Source: Oscillospiraceae bacterium (GTDB lineage: Bacteria > Bacillota > Clostridia > Oscillospirales > CAG-272). From it: a stretch of DNA of 64,000 bases. The stretch is from positions 1-64,000 of the forward strand of contig QAKK01000041.1 in NCBI GenBank assembly GCA_003343845.1, read 5' to 3'. A program made the position numbers and the translations under genes. Of the stretch, positions 1-7,756 are shown one piece after another (the stretch's first letter is position 1; each line of letters opens with the position of its first letter). Under the pieces are notes generated by a model. It was not told where the DNA came from. It did not search any database and saw nothing but the letters and a program-made list of their open reading frames with translations.

Positions 1-32
1 CGGGCAATCGAAAATGCCCGCAACACAAGTAA

Positions 33-80
33 AAAAGAGCAAAGAACGGCATAGCCGTTAAGCTACGCCGTTCCTTGCTT
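33..80 (-). terminator. Rho-independent terminator of the SLH protein gene
   Basis: A 17-bp imperfect stem is formed by 39-55 and 62-78 with a 6-base loop. Read on the minus strand it is followed by a T-rich run (the A-run at 31-36 on the plus strand). It lies about 60 bases beyond the stop codon of the minus-strand SLH gene. Confidence 0.75.
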
Positions 81-98
81 CAATGTTTTCCTAAGTCA

Positions 99-122
99 CC
101 GCTCGTTTCCGAGCGGTTTTTT
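99..122 (+). terminator. Rho-independent terminator reading rightward
   Basis: The stem CCGCTCG (99-105) pairs with CGAGCGG (110-116) and is followed by six Ts on the plus strand. It would end a transcript that enters from the left of the window. A further small hairpin, CGGGCA/TGCCCG at 1-6 and 15-20, precedes it. Confidence 0.7.
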
Positions 123-137
123 ACTTGACAAAGCCAT

Positions 138-1907
138 TCAGCGGGAGCGGTAGAGTGCGCCGCAGATATAGCCGTATGCCCAGTGGTTCGTATCCACATC
201 GGCGATGCGCAGACCGCTGCCCTCTTTCACACCGGCAATACGGTTGAGCACGGTGACAAGCTCTGCGCGCGTGATGTTATCTTCGGGACGGAATTTGCCG
301 TTGTCGCCCTTGAGATAGCCCGCCTTGGTCATAGCATAGATATAGCCGTATGCCCAATGCTTGGCACTGACGTCACCGAAACGCTTGGACGCGCTGACGA
401 TCACGTTCTTCGTATCCAGTCCGAGCGCAAGCGCCAACACCTTGGCAAGCTCGCTGCGCTTGATATTGGCGCCGCCGCGGAAGGTGCCGTCCTCATAGCC
501 GTCCAGCAGCTTTGCGCCGACAAACTTGGCAACCATCGCCTTATGCGCCTTGTCCACATCCTTGAAAACCGTGTCCGCGGGGTCGGCAAACGAATCAAAC
601 AGCTTGTCCATCGCTTCAATCACCTCATAGCGAGTCGCCTTGTCCTCGGGACGGAACTTGCGGTCGGGCGGCAGCGTCATATAGCCGCCCTTGGACGCGT
701 TCTCGACGAGGTAGACCTCGGTGTTGCCGTCCTTGACCAGGTAAAGCAGCGTGAGAATATCCGATTCCATTGCCGTGCCGTACATCGCGCAGACCTTGAT
801 GATGGTCGTCTTCGTGATCGTCAGCGGCTTGTCGGGATCAAACAGGACGCGCGTGGACTTGCGCGTTGGGTCGCCGCCGCCGAGCGCATAGTAGATCTCC
901 GCCTCGGCAAGCGGGCAGGTAAAGCTGACCTTGGTCCCGGCGATGACCAGCCCATCATCTACAGATGCCGTCACATCCGGAACGCGGTAGTCCGAGAGAT
1001 CCTTTGTGCCGCGCGAGATCGTGACCGTCTTGGTTGCGCCGCAGTATTCGCAGGTATAAGCCGCCTTGCCCGATGCGGACGCGGTCGGCACTTTGGTCAG
1101 CACCAGGTCGCCGTAGCTGTGATCGGTGCGCGGGATGTCCACATAGACATACTCACCGCAGCGCGCGCATCTGGCGCGCTTGCTGCCGGATTCCTCGCAG
1201 GTTGCATTCTTGTAGACGCGCCATGCGGCGGAAGTGGTATCGGGAAGGTCGTGTCCGAGCGCTTTTTGGGTCGTGCCGGTGGTCACATAGCCGCAGCGCT
1301 TGCAGGTGTAGGTGATTCTGCCGCTTTCGGTACAGGTCGGTCCGCCGCTCTCCTTATAGTCGTGCCCGAGCGCGCTTTCGCTCTTGAGCGTCAGTTCCTT
1401 GCAGCGGGAGCACTGATAGGTGCTCTCACCGCGCGATGTGCAAGTGGCGGAAGTGCTCTTGAAGACCGAAAAATCATGTCCGAGCGCCTTGACCTCCTCG
1501 GTCTTTTCCTCGCCGCAGCGGGAGCAGCGGTAGTTTGTCCTGCCCGCCTCGGTACAGGTTGGCGCGGTCTTCGAGATTTCCTTCCAGTCGTGCCCGGTTG
1601 CCTCGAGCTTCTCGGTCTTTTCCGTGCCGCACATTGAGCACCTGTATGTCACCGAGCCTGCCTTGGTACAGGTGGACGGAATCCGCGCAGACTCGACAAA
1701 ATCGTGCTCCAGCATCGGGATCTCCTCGGTCTTCTGTGCGCCGCACTTGGAGCAGGTATAGGGAATCGAACCCTTTACCGTGCAGGTGGCGGGCACGCGC
1801 CCGACCTGCTCGACGTAGTTATGATTGCATTCGGCTGCCGCCGTGCAGAGCGCAAAAGCAAATACCGCACAGAGCAGGAGGGCAAGCGCAAGCATCTGTT
1901 TCTTCAT
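138..1907 (-). CDS. SLH-domain surface protein with Cys-pair repeats
   Basis: This 589-residue protein is predicted to be exported and bound to the cell wall. A signal peptide (about residues 1-25, ending near CTAAAEC) is followed by about seven repeats of roughly 43 residues (27-300). Each repeat has an ATCT.xG.xxY.C..CG.xKTEE core and most start with GHD, so each carries CxxC pairs like a small zinc ribbon. A chitobiase C-terminal-like beta domain (about 312-395) and two to three SLH motifs (about 415-589, with FRPED, YGYI and AELVTVLNRI segments) follow. SLH modules bind secondary cell-wall polymers in Gram-positive bacteria. No catalytic domain is visible, so a structural, adhesive or ligand-binding role is likely, but the ligand is unknown. 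The gene has its own promoter and terminator. Confidence 0.85.
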   Translation of the reverse strand: MKKQMLALALLLCAVFAFALCTAAAECNHNYVEQVGRVPATCTVKGSIPYTCSKCGAQKTEEIPMLEHDFVESARIPSTCTKAGSVTYRCSMCGTEKTEKLEATGHDWKEISKTAPTCTEAGRTNYRCSRCGEEKTEEVKALGHDFSVFKSTSATCTSRGESTYQCSRCKELTLKSESALGHDYKESGGPTCTESGRITYTCKRCGYVTTGTTQKALGHDLPDTTSAAWRVYKNATCEESGSKRARCARCGEYVYVDIPRTDHSYGDLVLTKVPTASASGKAAYTCEYCGATKTVTISRGTKDLSDYRVPDVTASVDDGLVIAGTKVSFTCPLAEAEIYYALGGGDPTRKSTRVLFDPDKPLTITKTTIIKVCAMYGTAMESDILTLLYLVKDGNTEVYLVENASKGGYMTLPPDRKFRPEDKATRYEVIEAMDKLFDSFADPADTVFKDVDKAHKAMVAKFVGAKLLDGYEDGTFRGGANIKRSELAKVLALALGLDTKNVIVSASKRFGDVSAKHWAYGYIYAMTKAGYLKGDNGKFRPEDNITRAELVTVLNRIAGVKEGSGLRIADVDTNHWAYGYICGALYRSR

Positions 1908-1983
1908 TTCGGTCTCCTCTGTAACTGTTTTATACTTCTTATTCTTTTTTTGATGTCATTCCGGGGAACACGACCCCAAAAAT

Positions 1984-2012
1984 ATCATACCATGCCGTGC
2001 ATGGAATGTCAA
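1984..2012 (-). promoter_or_regulatory. Sigma-A promoter of the SLH protein gene
   Basis: On the minus strand TTGACA (2012-2007) and TATGAT (1989-1984) are separated by exactly 17 bases. It lies about 75 bases upstream of the start codon at 1907. The leader contains a GAGGAG ribosome binding site. Confidence 0.85.
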
Positions 2013-2040
2013 TGCCGCGGCAGGGCGACTTCGGAAAATC

Positions 2041-3582
2041 TTAATCTTTCGTGACGATCAGTTCGAGCTTTGCCGCGCCGTTCTGCACGATGATGAGGTT
2101 TGCCCCATCGCCGAGCGCCAGGGTGAGCGAAAAGCTGCCGTCCTTTTTGCGATAGGGTGTGATCCCGTTGATGCTGATCGGATAGGCAAGGTTGGACTTG
2201 CCGACAAGCGGGAGCGACGCCTCGGTGACGTGCGCGCCGTCCTGCACGGCGGCAAGCGTGGGCAGGCTGCCGTCGTCCACATAATCCGGGTAGGAGATCG
2301 CCTTTGCAAACAGCGCGCGGACCTCGTCGGTCAAGCCGCCCGCATTGTCGCGCAGGGCTGCATAGCCGTAGTACAGGCTGCCGCGATAGGCGTACAGATC
2401 GCGCGCGTATGCGGTCTGCTTTGTCATCTCGCCGCTCTCCATCTTCCCCTCGGCGTAGCGATATGCGCCGTGGTTGATGTAGAGATCGACCCCGCTGGAA
2501 TCGAGCGCGCGGTTCCACCATTCGCACAGCGTATCGTAGCGCGCGCTTGCGGTGTCAAACGACCAGTAGAGCTGCGGTGCGAGGTAATCGACATAGCCGC
2601 CCTTCACCCAGGCGAGCGCGTCGCAGTAGATCGCATCGTAGGCGGAAAGTCCGCGCGTCGCGCTGCCGCCGTTTTCGCCGTCGCCGTTCTTCCAGATGCC
2701 GAAGGGCGACACGCCGAAGCGGATGGCGGGATCCGCCGCCTTGACCGCATCGTAGCATGCCTTGACGAGCTTGTTTACGCTGTCGCGGCGGAAGTCGGCA
2801 CGGTCGGCAAAGTCTGCCCCGTAGGCGGCGTATGCCGCGTCGTCGTCAAAGGCTGCGCCGTCCACCGGATAAGGGTAAAAATAATCGTCAAAAATAATGC
2901 CGTCCACCGCGTAATTTTCGCAGATCTCGCGCACACCGTCGGCGACGAGCGTGCGCACCTCGGGCAGCCCGACGTTGAAATAGAGCTTGCCGTCCGCATA
3001 CGCGACGACAGTCTCGGGGTGCTTTGCGGCATAGCTGTCGGCGGGCAGCGCCGAGCGGTCGGTCTGCGGGTAGGCGGCGCTGCCGGTCGTCACGCGCAGC
3101 GGGTTGACCCAGGCGTACACGGCGATCTGCTTTTCGTGCGCCGCGCGGACAAGATGCCCGAGGCAGTCGAAGTCGCCGTCGGGCGCTTTCCCCGCCTCGC
3201 CGGAGACAAACTTCGACGCCGGAAAGAGGGAGGAGCGGTAGAGCGCGTCGGCGGCGGGGCGCACCTGGAAGAAGATTGTATTGAACCCGGCGCCGACGGC
3301 GAAATCCACGATGCCGTCCAGTTCCGCGGCGAGCGCCGAGGCGGTCATGCCCTGCCTTGAGGGGAAGTTGATGTTGTTCACGGTGGCGATCCACAGACCG
3401 CGCATCTCGGCATCTGCGTCCTTCAGCCCGACAAGCGCGGTCGGCGCAGGCTCCTCCTCGGGGAGCGCGGGCGCGGCGGCGACCGTCGGACCCGAAAACA
3501 GCAGCACGAGCGGCAGCACGGCGGACAAAAGCAGAAGCAGCATCGCACACGAAAGCAGGATGTTCAGTTTTTTCTCATTCAT
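2041..3582 (-). CDS. GHL10 family (YngK-like) extracellular glycosyl hydrolase-like protein
   Basis: This 513-residue protein has an N-terminal membrane anchor or signal sequence (residues 5-30, LLSCAMLLLLL) and a glycosyl-hydrolase-like 10 TIM barrel (PF02638/DUF187). Family marks are MRGLWIATVNNINFPS near residue 57, FNTIFFQVRPAADALY, VYAWVNPLRV, VDGIIFDDYFYPYP, FGVSPFGIWKN and VDYLAPQLYW. A short beta domain ends the protein. Relatives are thought to act on cell-wall or environmental glycans, but the substrate is not established. I chose the start at 3582 because AAGGAGG precedes it at good spacing; the open frame extends 12 codons further without a ribosome binding site. It is the upstream neighbour of the SLH gene, which has a separate promoter. 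Confidence 0.85.
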   Translation of the reverse strand: MNEKKLNILLSCAMLLLLLSAVLPLVLLFSGPTVAAAPALPEEEPAPTALVGLKDADAEMRGLWIATVNNINFPSRQGMTASALAAELDGIVDFAVGAGFNTIFFQVRPAADALYRSSLFPASKFVSGEAGKAPDGDFDCLGHLVRAAHEKQIAVYAWVNPLRVTTGSAAYPQTDRSALPADSYAAKHPETVVAYADGKLYFNVGLPEVRTLVADGVREICENYAVDGIIFDDYFYPYPVDGAAFDDDAAYAAYGADFADRADFRRDSVNKLVKACYDAVKAADPAIRFGVSPFGIWKNGDGENGGSATRGLSAYDAIYCDALAWVKGGYVDYLAPQLYWSFDTASARYDTLCEWWNRALDSSGVDLYINHGAYRYAEGKMESGEMTKQTAYARDLYAYRGSLYYGYAALRDNAGGLTDEVRALFAKAISYPDYVDDGSLPTLAAVQDGAHVTEASLPLVGKSNLAYPISINGITPYRKKDGSFSLTLALGDGANLIIVQNGAAKLELIVTKD

Positions 3583-3686
3583 TTTGTGCCTCCTTCGTGC
3601 AGGCTCGTCCGCCCGCACGGTAAAACCTATGCGGACACCACGGCGGAATATGCAGACGCTGCCCGAAAGCGGCGCGGCTTTGTCCT

Positions 3687-3715
3687 ATTCTATCATCTTT
3701 GTCGGAAAATGTCCA
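3687..3715 (-). promoter_or_regulatory. Promoter of the GHL10 gene
   Basis: On the minus strand TGGACA (3715-3710) and TAGAAT (3692-3687) are 17 bases apart. It is divergent from the rnhA promoter, and the two -10 regions share a 12-base sequence. Confidence 0.7.
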
Positions 3716-3735
3716 GTTTTCCCTCACGGCTTTTC

Positions 3736-3764
3736 TTGCTTTTTCCGCGCCGACATGATAGAAT
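3736..3764 (+). promoter_or_regulatory. Promoter of rnhA
   Basis: TTGCTT (3736-3741) and TAGAAT (3759-3764) have a 17-base spacer. It lies 37 bases upstream of the rnhA start, which has an AAAGGA ribosome binding site. Confidence 0.75.
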
Positions 3765-3800
3765 AGCTGTCGGACATCTGTTTTTTCGGAAAGGACGCCT

Positions 3801-4241
3801 ATGAAAAAGGTTGAACTCTATACAGACGGCGCCTGCAAGGGCAATCCGGGACCCGGCGGGTACGGTGCGATCCTCGTCTACGGCGGCGCGGAAAAGGAAT
3901 TTTCGGGCGGCGAAGCGCTGACCACCAACAACCGCATGGAGCTGCTGGGAGCGATCACCGGGCTTGCCGCGCTGAAGGAGCCCTGCGAGGTGGTGCTGAC
4001 CTCGGACTCGAAGTACCTTGTGGATGCCGTCAACAAAAAATGGGCGGTCGGCTGGCGCAAAAAGGGCTGGAAAAAGGGAGACGGCAAGCCCGCGCTCAAC
4101 ATTGATCTGTGGGAGCGACTGCTCGACCTTCTGGAGATCCACCGCGTCACCATGGTCTGGGTCAAGGGGCACGCCGGGCATCCCTATAACGAGCGCTGCG
4201 ACCGTCTCGCCGTATCGGAGGCTGAAAAATTTCGCACATGA
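3801..4241 (+). CDS. rnhA: Ribonuclease HI
   Basis: This 146-residue enzyme cuts the RNA strand of RNA-DNA hybrids in the cytoplasm, for example at primers and R-loops. The whole active site is visible: D9 in YTDGACKGNPGPGG, E47 in NNRMEL, D69 in TSDSKYLVDA and D134 in ERCDRLA, with the assisting histidine H124 in KGHAGHPYN. Length is normal for the family, and the basic handle segment KKGWKKGDGKP is present. The stop codon overlaps the start of the next gene by 4 bases, so the two are probably translationally coupled. Confidence 0.97.
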   Translation: MKKVELYTDGACKGNPGPGGYGAILVYGGAEKEFSGGEALTTNNRMELLGAITGLAALKEPCEVVLTSDSKYLVDAVNKKWAVGWRKKGWKKGDGKPALNIDLWERLLDLLEIHRVTMVWVKGHAGHPYNERCDRLAVSEAEKFRT

Positions 4242-5137
4242 ATACCATCGAAACCAAAATCAAACCGACCGCGCGCCGCATCACGGCGGCGCACGCGGCA
4301 GAGCTGCAAGCCCTGTTTGCGGCATCGCCCTCTCCGGTCATCTGTGACCGCAGCGCGGGCAACGTGCTGATGTGGGAAAGTGAGTTGGATACCGAGCTTG
4401 TCACAGTGGACGGGCATGTCGCCGTTGCCGAGCACTGCGGGCGGAATCTCTGCTTTTCGCCTGCGGCGGGCGCCCCCGACACCGTTCCGACCGTGCGCGC
4501 CCTGCTCGATGCCTACGGCACGCCGCTGCGCCTCTGCCCGATCGGCGAGGACGAGAAAGCCCCGCTCGAGGCAGCCTTCGGCGACCGCATCCGCTTCGAC
4601 GCAAACGACGGCGCGGCGGATTACATCTACAACGCCGCCGACCTGCGGCAATTCTGCGGCAAAAGCTATCACACGCAGAAGAACCACGTCAACGCATTCT
4701 TACGCGAGCACCCGGACTACCGCTTTGAACCGCTCACGGCGGAAAGCGAAGCCGCGCTTGCCGCCTTCTTCGACGCCTACACGGCGGCGGACGACGACGA
4801 CAGCGCATCGGCAAAGGAGGAGATTGCGGCATGCCGCCGCATCCTGCCGCTGCTCGGCATCCTGCCGCTGGACACCCGCCTGCTGACGGACGGCGGGCGC
4901 ATCCTCGGCTTTACCGTCATGGAGAAAATCGGCGACACGCTGATGATCCACATCGAAAAGGGGCTGCCCGCCGTGCGCGGCGTCTACCCGATGCTGGTCA
5001 CGCTGGAGGCAAACGCCTATCCCGACGTGCGCTTTGTCAACCGCGAGGAGGACGACGGCAACGAAGGGCTGCGCCGCTCCAAGCAATCTTACCATCCCGT
5101 GCGGCTTTTGCAGAAATACTATGCAGAGATCGTCTGA
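4238..5137 (+). CDS. DUF2156 (phosphatidylglycerol lysyltransferase C-terminal-like) protein
   Basis: This 299-residue soluble protein resembles the DUF2156 family, whose fold is a doubled GNAT acyltransferase like the catalytic part of MprF. Family-typical segments include FSPAAG around residue 72, RFDANDGAADYIYNAADL, the K.YH.KKNH-like stretch GKSYHTQKNHVNAFLREHP, a second-half IHIEKGL and the C-terminal VNREEDDGNEGLRRSKQSY. No membrane segments are present, so it is not a full MprF. The substrate is not known; transfer of an aminoacyl group is the usual guess. It overlaps rnhA by 4 bases and is followed by a terminator. Confidence 0.8.
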   Translation: MNTIETKIKPTARRITAAHAAELQALFAASPSPVICDRSAGNVLMWESELDTELVTVDGHVAVAEHCGRNLCFSPAAGAPDTVPTVRALLDAYGTPLRLCPIGEDEKAPLEAAFGDRIRFDANDGAADYIYNAADLRQFCGKSYHTQKNHVNAFLREHPDYRFEPLTAESEAALAAFFDAYTAADDDDSASAKEEIAACRRILPLLGILPLDTRLLTDGGRILGFTVMEKIGDTLMIHIEKGLPAVRGVYPMLVTLEANAYPDVRFVNREEDDGNEGLRRSKQSYHPVRLLQKYYAEIV

Positions 5138-5150
5138 ACGTGCATAAAAC

Positions 5151-5198
5151 AAATTCCCCCGGCGTATGTTGTACCAAATACGCCAAGGGGGAATTTTT
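5151..5198 (+). terminator. Terminator-like hairpin carrying the next gene's SD
   Basis: AAATTCCCCC (5151-5160) and GGCGTAT (5161-5167) pair with ATACGCC (5178-5184) and GGGGGAATTT (5187-5196), and a T-run follows. The 3' arm also supplies the only plausible Shine-Dalgarno sequence for the CDS starting at 5201, so the hairpin may both end transcription and mask translation. Confidence 0.7.
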
Positions 5199-5200
5199 CT

Positions 5201-5689
5201 ATGTTCGTCCGCTCCGTCCGCATGAGTACGCTGAAATTCGCTTCGATCGCCGCGCTTGCGTTTCTCGCCATCGCGGCACTGATCCTGTTCATTCCGTCCT
5301 ACGAGAGTCCCGCGCCCGCCGCCAAGATTGAGAGTGCGGGCGAGGAGATCCGCTTTGACCGCATCCGGAGCGCGGGCGACCGCGTGCAGTTCCTCTCGCA
5401 GTTCGGCTATGTCGTCGATGAGACGCCCATCGAAGAATGCGAGGTCCTGATCCCGAAGGAATTTGACCGCGTTTTCGCCGCCTACAACGAGATGCAGAAG
5501 GGCGAGGGACTGGATCTCTCGCGCTACAAGGGTAAAAAGATGATGCGCTACACCTACAACGTCACCAATTACGAGGGCTACAGCGACCCGGTCTATGCCA
5601 ACATCCTGGTCTACAAGAACAAGGTCGTGGGGGGCGACGTCTGCTCCGCCGATCCGAACGGCTTTGCGCACGGACTCACAAAAAGCTGA
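5201..5689 (+). CDS. DUF4830 domain protein, membrane-anchored
   Basis: This 162-residue protein has one N-terminal transmembrane segment (about residues 10-30, AALAFLAIAALILFIPS) and an extracytoplasmic domain of the DUF4830 type. Visible features are VQFLSQFGYVVDETPIEE, the conserved IPKEFDRVFAAYNEMQKGEG, LSRYKGKKMMRYTYNV and the ending VVGGDVCSADPNGFAHGL. Family members occur widely in Clostridia and have no assigned function. The start at 5201 uses GGGGGAA inside the preceding hairpin; an internal ATG at 5222 has no better site. A sporulation or envelope role is possible but cannot be shown from this sequence. Confidence 0.8.
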   Translation: MFVRSVRMSTLKFASIAALAFLAIAALILFIPSYESPAPAAKIESAGEEIRFDRIRSAGDRVQFLSQFGYVVDETPIEECEVLIPKEFDRVFAAYNEMQKGEGLDLSRYKGKKMMRYTYNVTNYEGYSDPVYANILVYKNKVVGGDVCSADPNGFAHGLTKS

Positions 5690-5787
5690 TGCACACTTTC
5701 CGCGCCGATTCATAACATGACAGTGGGGGAGGCAAAGGGGTGCGCCCGCCGCACTTTGCGCTTTCCACACATAAGAAAGGATCGGTC

Positions 5788-5892
5788 ATGTTTATGAACA
5801 ACTGCCTTTGCAATCTGTTTGACGGCAATAACTGCACTTGGATCATCATCCTTGCGCTGATTATTCTTCTGTTCAGCTGCTGCTGCGGCTGA
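5788..5892 (+). CDS. 34-residue Cys-rich hydrophobic peptide
   Basis: This tiny gene begins MFMNNCLCNLFDGNNCTW, continues with a 12-residue hydrophobic stretch (IIILALIILLFS) and ends with CCCG. An AAGAAAGGA ribosome binding site precedes the ATG, and a strong terminator starts 18 bases after the stop, both arguing for a real gene. Similar small Cys-rich, membrane-spanning peptides occur in sporulating Clostridia, where they are usually unannotated. Six of 34 residues are cysteine. Its function is unknown; a small membrane or spore-coat peptide is an inference. Confidence 0.65.
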   Translation: MFMNNCLCNLFDGNNCTWIIILALIILLFSCCCG

Positions 5893-5909
5893 TCTCGCAC
5901 AACCCAAAA

Positions 5910-5937
5910 AAGCGACGGTCAAGACCGTCGCTTTTTT
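5910..5937. terminator. Bidirectional terminator between the small peptide gene and xpt
   Basis: The stem GCGACGGT (5912-5919) pairs with ACCGTCGC (5924-5931), flanked by an A-run on the left and a T-run on the right. It can therefore end both the rightward small gene and the leftward xpt transcript. Confidence 0.9.
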
Positions 5938-5949
5938 GATTGGTACGCT

Positions 5950-6528
5950 TTATTCTTCGACAAATTTCACGCCGTCTTCCTCGCTCATGGAGGCGATGCG
6001 CGCCAGCGATTCCACGCGGACGCCCATCGAACGGATGAGCTCGCCGCCCGGCTGGAACGCCTTTTCAATGACGATGCCTGCGCCGACCACGGTCGCGCCC
6101 GCATGGGAAATCAGCTCGATCAGTCCCTTCAGCGCGCTGCCCTTGGCAAGAAAATCGTCGATGATCAGCACGCGGTCCTCCGGGCGCAGAAACTGCTTGG
6201 AGACCACGATGTCATAGGTCGTTCCGTGCGTGTAGGACTCGACCTTTGAGGTGTACACATCCGCAAAGATGTTGTTGGTCTTCGTCTTCTTGGCAAAAAC
6301 GACCGGCACATCAAAATATTCCGCCGTGAGGCAGGCGATGCCGATGCCCGACGCCTCGATCGTGAGAATCTTGTTCACGCCGCAGTCCGCAAAGCGGCGA
6401 TAAAACTCCTTGCCAAGCGCACTGAGAAATTTCACATCGAGCTGATGGTTGACAAAGCTGTCCACCTTGAGCACATTGCCCGCGCCGACCTTACCGTCCT
6501 TCAAAATCCGTTCTTCCAGCAGTTTCAT
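5950..6528 (-). CDS. xpt: Xanthine phosphoribosyltransferase
   Basis: This 192-residue enzyme joins xanthine to PRPP, making XMP in purine salvage. Marks are the N-terminal MKLLEERILKDGKVGAGNVL, the Xpt-specific VDSFVNHQLD, the substrate-loop region ILTIEASGIGIA and the PRPP-binding motif VLIIDDFLAKGSA near residue 125. It lies 21 bases downstream of the lipoprotein gene on the same strand. There is no room for the purine riboswitch that often precedes xpt, so it is probably transcribed from the lipoprotein promoter and not controlled by a guanine aptamer. Confidence 0.96.
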   Translation of the reverse strand: MKLLEERILKDGKVGAGNVLKVDSFVNHQLDVKFLSALGKEFYRRFADCGVNKILTIEASGIGIACLTAEYFDVPVVFAKKTKTNNIFADVYTSKVESYTHGTTYDIVVSKQFLRPEDRVLIIDDFLAKGSALKGLIELISHAGATVVGAGIVIEKAFQPGGELIRSMGVRVESLARIASMSEEDGVKFVEE

Positions 6529-6549
6529 GTTTTCAAGCCTTTCAAAATG

Positions 6550-7683
6550 TCAGTTTTCTTTATAAAACGCCCCATCCAGGATACCGCCGACAAAGACCGC
6601 CTCGTCATAATCATAATAGACGTAGCCGTCGATCATCGGTTCCAGGACGATGGTCAGTTCCGAAACATTTGTCAGATCCACATCAAAGCGCGTATTCGTG
6701 CCCGTGCGGGTCAATGTGGTCTGGTAGAGCTCCGCACCGTCGCCGTACAGCGTCAGACGAAGTGTATAGTCTTCTTTCTCGTCCGCATCTCCCCTGCCGA
6801 TGAGGACAAGCCGCCCCTCAATGCCGTCAAAGTCGTAGCCCTCGAGCGCAAAAGTATCGCAGAAATTCCCGTACAGCACGCGGTCGCCTGCATATTCGGT
6901 GTTGCCGACGGTCAGAACCGCATTGTGCGTGCGCCGGTAATAGACCTCATCCGCCCAGCCAAACGCATTGTCGGTATGCGGCAGATAGTCATACGCCTTG
7001 ATCAGGGTCAGCTTATCCCGCTGCGGGAGAAGATAATAAGTCGCATAGACATCAAGATCCGTGTGCACACTGTTGAACAGCGTGTTCCAGCCGTTGAAGA
7101 GATAGCCCTCCCGATCGGCGACCTCGGGCGCCTCGGCGTCCTCGCCCCAGTGCACCTGTTCGATCTTCAGCAAAGTGCCGTCAATATCGATAAAGCGAAC
7201 CGTGAAAATTTCCTTTTCATAGATCGCCGTGACGATCATGCTGCGCTGCACATCGGTGAAATCGCGGTTCCAGCCGCGAAAATACAGCTCCCCGCGCTTT
7301 TCCGGCATCGTGGGCGCCGTTGCGCTGCCGCCTTCGATCACGGTTTGCAGCGAAACCATGGTGTAGCCGTCGCTGTCCACAAACTTGACGGTGTAGTATT
7401 CCTTCGGCGCCTCGGTCACCGGCGGCTTTGTCGTGGCAGCGGGTGCGGAGGTGCCGGTGAAGACGACCTCAGGCGGCTCGGTGCGCACGGTGGTCGCCTC
7501 GGTGGTGACCTCTATGTAGGAGCGGTCGGTCACGATGATCTGCTCGGCAAAGTCGGGGCGTACCTCAGCATCGGTCGAGACCAGCGTATAGCCGCCGTCC
7601 CGCACCGCGCAGCCGGCAAGCACCGCGATGCCCAAAATGCAAAAAAACAGGAGGCTGCACCCGAAAAGAATCCTGCTTTTCAC
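6550..7683 (-). CDS. Lipoprotein with InlB B-type repeats
   Basis: This 377-residue protein begins at a GTG codon with a GGGAGGTG ribosome binding site 8 bases away. The signal ends in the lipobox LAGC, so Cys25 should carry the lipid. After a Thr-rich linker (about 40-95) come two tandem Flg_new/InlB B-repeat-like units, YTVKFVDSDGYTMVSLQTV and FTVRFIDIDGTLLKIEQV, each ending in an FxGWN segment (about 96-235). A C-terminal domain of about 140 residues has no family I recognise. Such repeats act as extended spacers or adhesion modules. The pairing with downstream xpt looks like a transcriptional accident. Confidence 0.75.
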   Translation of the reverse strand: MKSRILFGCSLLFFCILGIAVLAGCAVRDGGYTLVSTDAEVRPDFAEQIIVTDRSYIEVTTEATTVRTEPPEVVFTGTSAPAATTKPPVTEAPKEYYTVKFVDSDGYTMVSLQTVIEGGSATAPTMPEKRGELYFRGWNRDFTDVQRSMIVTAIYEKEIFTVRFIDIDGTLLKIEQVHWGEDAEAPEVADREGYLFNGWNTLFNSVHTDLDVYATYYLLPQRDKLTLIKAYDYLPHTDNAFGWADEVYYRRTHNAVLTVGNTEYAGDRVLYGNFCDTFALEGYDFDGIEGRLVLIGRGDADEKEDYTLRLTLYGDGAELYQTTLTRTGTNTRFDVDLTNVSELTIVLEPMIDGYVYYDYDEAVFVGGILDGAFYKEN

Positions 7684-7717
7684 GACGCAACACCTCCCGC
7701 ATACCGTTTATGCGACT

Positions 7718-7746
7718 ATTTTACCATAGTTGCAGCGGATATACAA
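7718..7746 (-). promoter_or_regulatory. Promoter of the lipoprotein-xpt unit
   Basis: On the minus strand TTGTAT (7746-7741) and TAAAAT (7723-7718) have a 17-base spacer. It lies about 35 bases upstream of the GTG start at 7683. Confidence 0.65.
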
Positions 7747-7756
7747 GACGCAAAAT

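Noticed and set aside
6529..6549. Purine riboswitch before xpt
   Set aside because: The gap to the upstream lipoprotein gene is only 21 bases, too small for the aptamer.
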